From: Flavobacteriaceae bacterium NBU2973
Lineage (GTDB): Bacteria; Bacteroidota; Bacteroidia; Flavobacteriales; Flavobacteriaceae
Assembly: GCA_026162565.1 (NCBI GenBank)
Contig: JAOEIQ010000006.1
Location: 62,001 to 126,000, forward strand
Direction: 5' to 3'
DNA length: 64,000 nucleotides
Below, piece after piece: positions 60,448 to 64,000 of the stretch. Made by a program: the position numbers and the translations under genes. The notes beneath the pieces were generated by a model. It did not search any database. It was not told the DNA's origin and saw nothing but the letters and a program-made list of their open reading frames with translations. The number at the start of each line of letters is the position of its first letter. Position 1 is the stretch's first letter.

Positions 60448-61169
60448 AACTAAAAATCTGTGGCATGAAATATAATACTTCTGAAGTTGCAACATTGCAA
60501 CCGGACTATTTAGGCTTTATATTTTATGAAAAATCACCACGTAATTTTGATGGTGAAATTCCAGAAATAGATGCATCCATAAAAAAAGTTGGTGTTTTTG
60601 TGGATGAAAAGATTGAAGTTGTTATTGATTTAGTAAAAAAATATAATATTACCAGCATACAATTACATGGTAAAGAATCTGTGACCTATATTAAAGAATT
60701 AATATGTCATTACGAGGAATGTCAGTTCGAGCGCAGTCGAGAACAGAATGACGTGGTAATCTCAAATAAAAAAACAGATTGCCACGATTTTCAAATAAAA
60801 TCTCGCAATGACATTCCTATCGACATTATAAAAGTCTTCTCCATTATAAACGAATTCGATTTTAGTGTTTTGGAACCTTATGAAGATGTGGTGGATTACT
60901 TCTTGTTTGATACCAAAGGAAAACTTCCAGGAGGAAATGGTTACACATTTGATTGGAGCATATTAGAACAGTATCCTTCAACCAAACCCTACTTTTTAAG
61001 TGGCGGAATTGGCTTGAATGAAGTAGAAAAGATAAAAGCATTTAAAAGAAATCCAGCTTCAAAACATTGCTATGCGTTAGATGTGAATAGCAAATTTGAG
61101 ATGGAATCTGGTTTAAAAAATATTGATGAATTAGAAAAATTTAAAGTGTCATTACGAGAAACGAAGTGA
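60444..61169 (+). CDS. trpF: Phosphoribosylanthranilate isomerase (TrpF) with in-frame repeat insertion
   Basis: 241 residues against a usual ~205-210. The start MKLKICGMKYNTSEVATLQP with its catalytic Cys (KICGMK), SIQLHGKESVTYIKELI, FLFDTKGKLPGGNGYTFDWS (catalytic Asp) and FLSGGIGLNEVEKI are intact. Between residues ~88 and ~124, after YIKELI, the chain ...CHYEECQFERSREQNDVVIS... is encoded by a REP-like repeat of about 107 bases in frame. It lies where the barrel normally passes from helix to the next strand, so an external loop extension is plausible. The last residues SLRETK and the stop come from a second repeat. Confidence 0.9.
   Translation: MKLKICGMKYNTSEVATLQPDYLGFIFYEKSPRNFDGEIPEIDASIKKVGVFVDEKIEVVIDLVKKYNITSIQLHGKESVTYIKELICHYEECQFERSREQNDVVISNKKTDCHDFQIKSRNDIPIDIIKVFSIINEFDFSVLEPYEDVVDYFLFDTKGKLPGGNGYTFDWSILEQYPSTKPYFLSGGIGLNEVEKIKAFKRNPASKHCYALDVNSKFEMESGLKNIDELEKFKVSLRETK
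60706..60812 (+). repeat. REP-like repeat inserted in frame within trpF
   Basis: Begins GTCATTACGAGGAATGTCAG and ends CTCGCAATGAC. Inner parts include GACGTGGTAATCTC and ACAGATTGCCACGA. The same ends and inner words occur at 61148-61233. The insertion keeps the trpF frame and contains no stop in that frame. Confidence 0.85.
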
Positions 61170-61233
61170 CGTGGTAATCTCATTCTAAAAGACAGATTGC
61201 CGCAACTTTTATTTATAAAAGTTTCGCAATGAC
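61148..61233 (+). repeat. Second copy of the trpF-type repeat, supplying the trpF stop
   Basis: Begins GTCATTACGAGAAACGAAG and ends TTCGCAATGAC; shares GTCATTACGAG, GACGTGGTAATCTC and CAGATTGCC with the copy inside trpF. The TGA that ends trpF (61167-61169) lies inside it. Confidence 0.85.
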
Positions 61234-61248
61234 GAAAAAAAAGAACAT

Positions 61249-62430
61249 ATGACATATAATATCAATAACAAAGGTTATTATGGCGAATTTGGAGGTGCAT
61301 TCATTCCAGAAATGCTCTATCCAAACGTTGAAGAATTACGTCAAAACTATTTAAAAGTAATGGCGGAACCTGACTTTCAAGAAGAGTTTAATCAACTGCT
61401 TAAAGATTATGTTGGTCGTCCTTCACCACTCTATTTTGCTAAACGTCTTTCAGAAAAATATAATACTAAAGTGTATTTAAAACGTGAAGACCTCAACCAT
61501 ACTGGAGCACATAAAGTCAATAATACTATTGGTCAAATTCTCATGGCAAAACGCCTTGGTAAAACTAGAATCATAGCCGAAACTGGTGCAGGACAACATG
61601 GTGTGGCAACAGCAACTGTCTGTGCTCTAATGGGATTAGAATGCATTGTGTACATGGGAGAAATTGACATTGCACGTCAAGCACCAAATGTAGCACGCAT
61701 GAAAATGCTTGGCGCAGAAGTTCGTCCAGCACTATCTGGAAGTCGTACTCTCAAAGATGCTACAAACGAAGCCATTCGCGATTGGATAAACAATCCTGTA
61801 GACACGCATTATATTATTGGTTCTGCTATTGGCCCACATCCTTATCCAGATATGGTAACGCGATTTCAGTCCGTAATTTCTGAAGAAATAAAATGGCAAC
61901 TTAAGGAACATGAAGGCAGAGAAAACCCAGATTATGTAGTGGCTTGTATTGGTGGAGGCAGTAATGCTGCTGGTACTTATTATCACTTTTTAGATAATGA
62001 AGCCGTTGGCATCATAGCTGTGGAAGCAGCAGGAAAAGGCATAGATTCTGGTGAAAGCGCTGCAACTTCTGTATTAGGAAAAGAAGGTATTATTCATGGT
62101 TGTAAAACCTTATTAATGCAAACCAATGACGGACAAATCACTGAACCGTATTCTATTTCAGCAGGTTTAGATTATCCAGGTGTTGGACCATTACATTCTC
62201 ACTTATATAAATCTGGACGTGGAGAGTTTTATTCTGCTACTGATGATGAAGCGATGACCGCTGGATTAGAATTAGCACAATTAGAAGGCATCATTCCAGC
62301 TATTGAAACCAGTCATGCCTTGGCTATTTTTAGTCATAAAACCTTTAAACCAAATGATGTTGTCGTGATTAGTTTATCTGGTCGTGGTGATAAAGATTTA
62401 CAGAATTATATTGATTATTTTAAATTATAA
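61249..62430 (+). CDS. trpB: Tryptophan synthase beta chain (TrpB)
   Basis: 393 residues. NNKGYYGEFGGAFIPEMLYP, the PLP Lys in LNHTGAHKVNNTIG (residue ~89), ETGAGQHGVATATVCAL, and the phosphate loop CIGGGSNAAGTYYHF. SGLDYPGVGPLHSHLYKSGR is the usual late block. Condenses indole with serine. An 85-base repeat region separates it from trpA. Confidence 0.95.
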   Translation: MTYNINNKGYYGEFGGAFIPEMLYPNVEELRQNYLKVMAEPDFQEEFNQLLKDYVGRPSPLYFAKRLSEKYNTKVYLKREDLNHTGAHKVNNTIGQILMAKRLGKTRIIAETGAGQHGVATATVCALMGLECIVYMGEIDIARQAPNVARMKMLGAEVRPALSGSRTLKDATNEAIRDWINNPVDTHYIIGSAIGPHPYPDMVTRFQSVISEEIKWQLKEHEGRENPDYVVACIGGGSNAAGTYYHFLDNEAVGIIAVEAAGKGIDSGESAATSVLGKEGIIHGCKTLLMQTNDGQITEPYSISAGLDYPGVGPLHSHLYKSGRGEFYSATDDEAMTAGLELAQLEGIIPAIETSHALAIFSHKTFKPNDVVVISLSGRGDKDLQNYIDYFKL

Positions 62431-62510
62431 AAAAGAACCAAGAATAAAGAGACAAGAAACAAGACTTGCATACGCCATCTATTGTCTTTTCTCTCTTTTC
62501 TATTTTCTAA
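62431..62510 (+). repeat. Purine/pyrimidine-biased repeat between trpB and trpA
   Basis: A purine-rich half (AAGAACCAAGAATAAAGAG, ACAAGAAACAAGACTT) is followed by a pyrimidine-rich half (TTGTCTTTTCTCTCTTTTCT), so the two could pair. It is of a different type from the GTCATT repeats elsewhere in the operon. Confidence 0.55.
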
Positions 62511-62515
62511 ATTAG

Positions 62516-63277
62516 ATGAACAGAATAAACCAAAAATTACAAGAAGACAAAAAGCTTCTTTCTATATACTTTACAGCAGGTTATCCAAATCTAGATGATA
62601 CAGCATCAATAATTCAAGACCTTGAAAAATCAGGTGTTGACATGATAGAAATTGGCTTACCGTTTAGCGACCCATTAGCTGATGGTCCAACCATACAAGC
62701 TAGTTCGACAACTGCGCTTAAAAATGGCATGACTACTGAAAAGTTATTTGAACAGATAAAAGATATCCGTAAATCGGTTTCTATTCCGTTAATAATTATG
62801 GGATACTTTAATCCTGTTTTACAATATGGTGTAGAAGACTTTTGTAAAAAGTGTCAAGAGATAGGTATAGACGGCCTAATACTACCTGACTTACCTGTTA
62901 ATGTTTATGCAGAAGAGTACAAAGCTATTTTTGAGAAATATGGTTTAATTAATGTGTTTTTAATCACACCGCAAACATCTGATGAACGTATTCGTTATAT
63001 TGATTCCGTTTCAGATGGATTTATTTATATGGTAAGTTCTACAAGTACCACAGGTGCTAAATCAGGTTTTGGGCTTGAGCAATCAGATTACTTTAAACGT
63101 ATTGCTACAATGAACCTCAACAACCCACAAATTGTGGGTTTTGGAATATCCAATAACGAAACATTTACACAAGCAACTCAATATGCCAAAGGTGCTATTA
63201 TTGGTAGCGCCTTTATTAAGCATTTAACTAATGAAGGTATTGACAGATTAGACAGATTTGTGAATGAAATTATTTAA
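62516..63277 (+). CDS. trpA: Tryptophan synthase alpha chain (TrpA)
   Basis: 253 residues, a (beta/alpha)8 barrel. Catalytic Glu and Asp lie in DMIEIGLPFSDPLADGPTIQ (about 45 and 56). IIMGYFNPVLQYGVEDFCKK, GLILPDLPVNVYAEEY and the phosphate loop SSTSTTGAKSGFG follow. Splits indole-3-glycerol phosphate and channels indole to TrpB. Last gene of the trp operon. Confidence 0.95.
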   Translation: MNRINQKLQEDKKLLSIYFTAGYPNLDDTASIIQDLEKSGVDMIEIGLPFSDPLADGPTIQASSTTALKNGMTTEKLFEQIKDIRKSVSIPLIIMGYFNPVLQYGVEDFCKKCQEIGIDGLILPDLPVNVYAEEYKAIFEKYGLINVFLITPQTSDERIRYIDSVSDGFIYMVSSTSTTGAKSGFGLEQSDYFKRIATMNLNNPQIVGFGISNNETFTQATQYAKGAIIGSAFIKHLTNEGIDRLDRFVNEII

Positions 63278-63302
63278 GTATCTTTAATTTTAAATAATTA
63301 AA

Positions 63303-63740
63303 TTGAATTCAATAAGAGATATACATTCGGATTTTCAATATTACCTAAAATATAAAGATCAAAAAATAATAGATTTATATTTTGGTTTAAGAGAGTTTAT
63401 ATTAGCAATTTATCCAGAGAGCACAGAACTTTTATACCATACACATGCCTTAACGTCGGTATATTCTGCTTCAGAAAAATTAGGAGATGCCTTTTGTATG
63501 ATTCCTATTTATACTAACCATCTAAATTTAGGTTTTAACAAAGGAGCTATTTTGAACGATCAACATAGTCTACTCAAAGGAACTGGGAAATTAATTCGTC
63601 ATATACCTATTGTAAAACCTGAAGATTATAATGATAAAAGAATATCAGACCTAATTAAAAACGCTTTAGAAATAGCAATAAGTGATATGAAATCGCAACC
63701 CAAAACAAATGGGTTAACTATTTCTAGAATTAAAATCTAG
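63303..63740 (+). CDS. DUF1801 family protein, TTG start
   Basis: 145 residues; the start is TTG at 63303 (reading [11 protein letters not shown]), since no ATG lies upstream in frame. The pattern [40 protein letters not shown] and [16 protein letters not shown] matches DUF1801. Function unknown. 25 bases after trpA, and its stop overlaps the convergent VF530 gene by four bases. Confidence 0.8.
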   Translation: MNSIRDIHSDFQYYLKYKDQKIIDLYFGLREFILAIYPESTELLYHTHALTSVYSASEKLGDAFCMIPIYTNHLNLGFNKGAILNDQHSLLKGTGKLIRHIPIVKPEDYNDKRISDLIKNALEIAISDMKSQPKTNGLTISRIKI

Positions 63741-63964
63741 CTATTTTTAGCTTTAAGCATTTTAAGATAAAAGTCTTCAACCTTTTTTCTAGCCCAAGGC
63801 GTTCGCCTTAAAAATTTCAAACTAGACTTGATAGAAGGATCATGATTAAAACATCGTATTTTAATATTATAGCCTAAATATACCCAACCATAATGCTCTA
63901 CAAGTTCATTAATTATTTGTTTGAGTTTTACACCATGTAACGGATTATTTGGTTGTGTTTGCAT
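63737..63964 (-). CDS. VF530-family (DUF2132) small DNA-binding-like protein
   Basis: 75 residues. [40 protein letters not shown] and [15 protein letters not shown] match the VF530/DUF2132 family, small helical proteins with a suggested DNA-binding fold. Convergent with the DUF1801 gene. The last 36 bases of the window show nothing further. Confidence 0.9.
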   Translation of the reverse strand: MQTQPNNPLHGVKLKQIINELVEHYGWVYLGYNIKIRCFNHDPSIKSSLKFLRRTPWARKKVEDFYLKMLKAKNS

Positions 63965-64000
63965 TAAATTACTGGCGTATTATACTTAAATATTGACTTA

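Overview
The window comes from a low-GC member of the Bacteroidota, almost certainly a Flavobacteriaceae-type bacterium. Supporting signs are TAnnTTTG -7 promoter boxes, type IX secretion (T9SS) C-terminal sorting domains, DUF6090, DUF5777, VF530 and FdtA/FdtB families, a FecI-FecR-TonB receptor cascade, and a tmRNA encoding the tag GENNYALAA. The genus cannot be fixed from the sequence alone. No ribosomal RNA, tRNA, CRISPR array, prophage or intact insertion sequence is visible.

Layout. (1) 1-732: a partial secreted protein and a YkgJ-type Cys-cluster protein. (2) 881-9967: the most unusual locus, a one-strand array of ten intact DUF6090 membrane proteins plus one truncated copy, joined by 4- or 8-base overlaps or short gaps and ending in a SAM methyltransferase. 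The first ~45 residues are nearly constant and the bodies are very divergent. (3) 10060-17276: a DUF2059 protein, a YtcJ-like amidohydrolase lipoprotein, and an outer-membrane barrel paired with a ~1000-residue TPR protein. (4) 17390-34987: a surface-glycan region with several glycosyltransferases, a beta-helix protein, FdtA and FdtB (3-amino-deoxyhexose synthesis), a FemAB/GNAT-like acyltransferase, a sulfotransferase, two convergent Wzx-like flippases, and an embedded T9SS metalloprotease plus tail-fibre-like protein. (5) 35004-43441: housekeeping genes (typA, kdsA), a small operon with a winged-helix regulator next to creD sharing an operator-like palindrome, and a lysine/saccharopine-dehydrogenase-like enzyme. 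(6) 43606-43996: ssrA. (7) 44203-52506: a sigma/anti-sigma/TonB receptor cascade, an acidic repeat lipoprotein, and an envelope redox cluster (cupredoxin, DUF5777, cytochrome c, YceI). (8) 52554-56155: nitroreductase, rhodaneses, thioredoxin-like proteins and a MarR regulator with a palindromic operator. (9) 56258-63277: the trp operon trpEGDCFBA, preceded by a promoter, a 15-residue leader peptide with three consecutive Trp codons and a terminator, i.e. a transcription attenuator. (10) The end: DUF1801 and VF530 proteins.

A theme of the window is small palindromic (REP-like) repeats. They lie in most spacers of the trp operon, inside trpF as an in-frame insertion, inside one DUF6090 gene as an in-frame 21-base insertion, and in the truncated DUF6090 gene. 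The strongest candidates for undescribed biology are the DUF6090-methyltransferase array, the repeat-expanded TrpF, and the palindromic operator shared by the regulator operon and creD.
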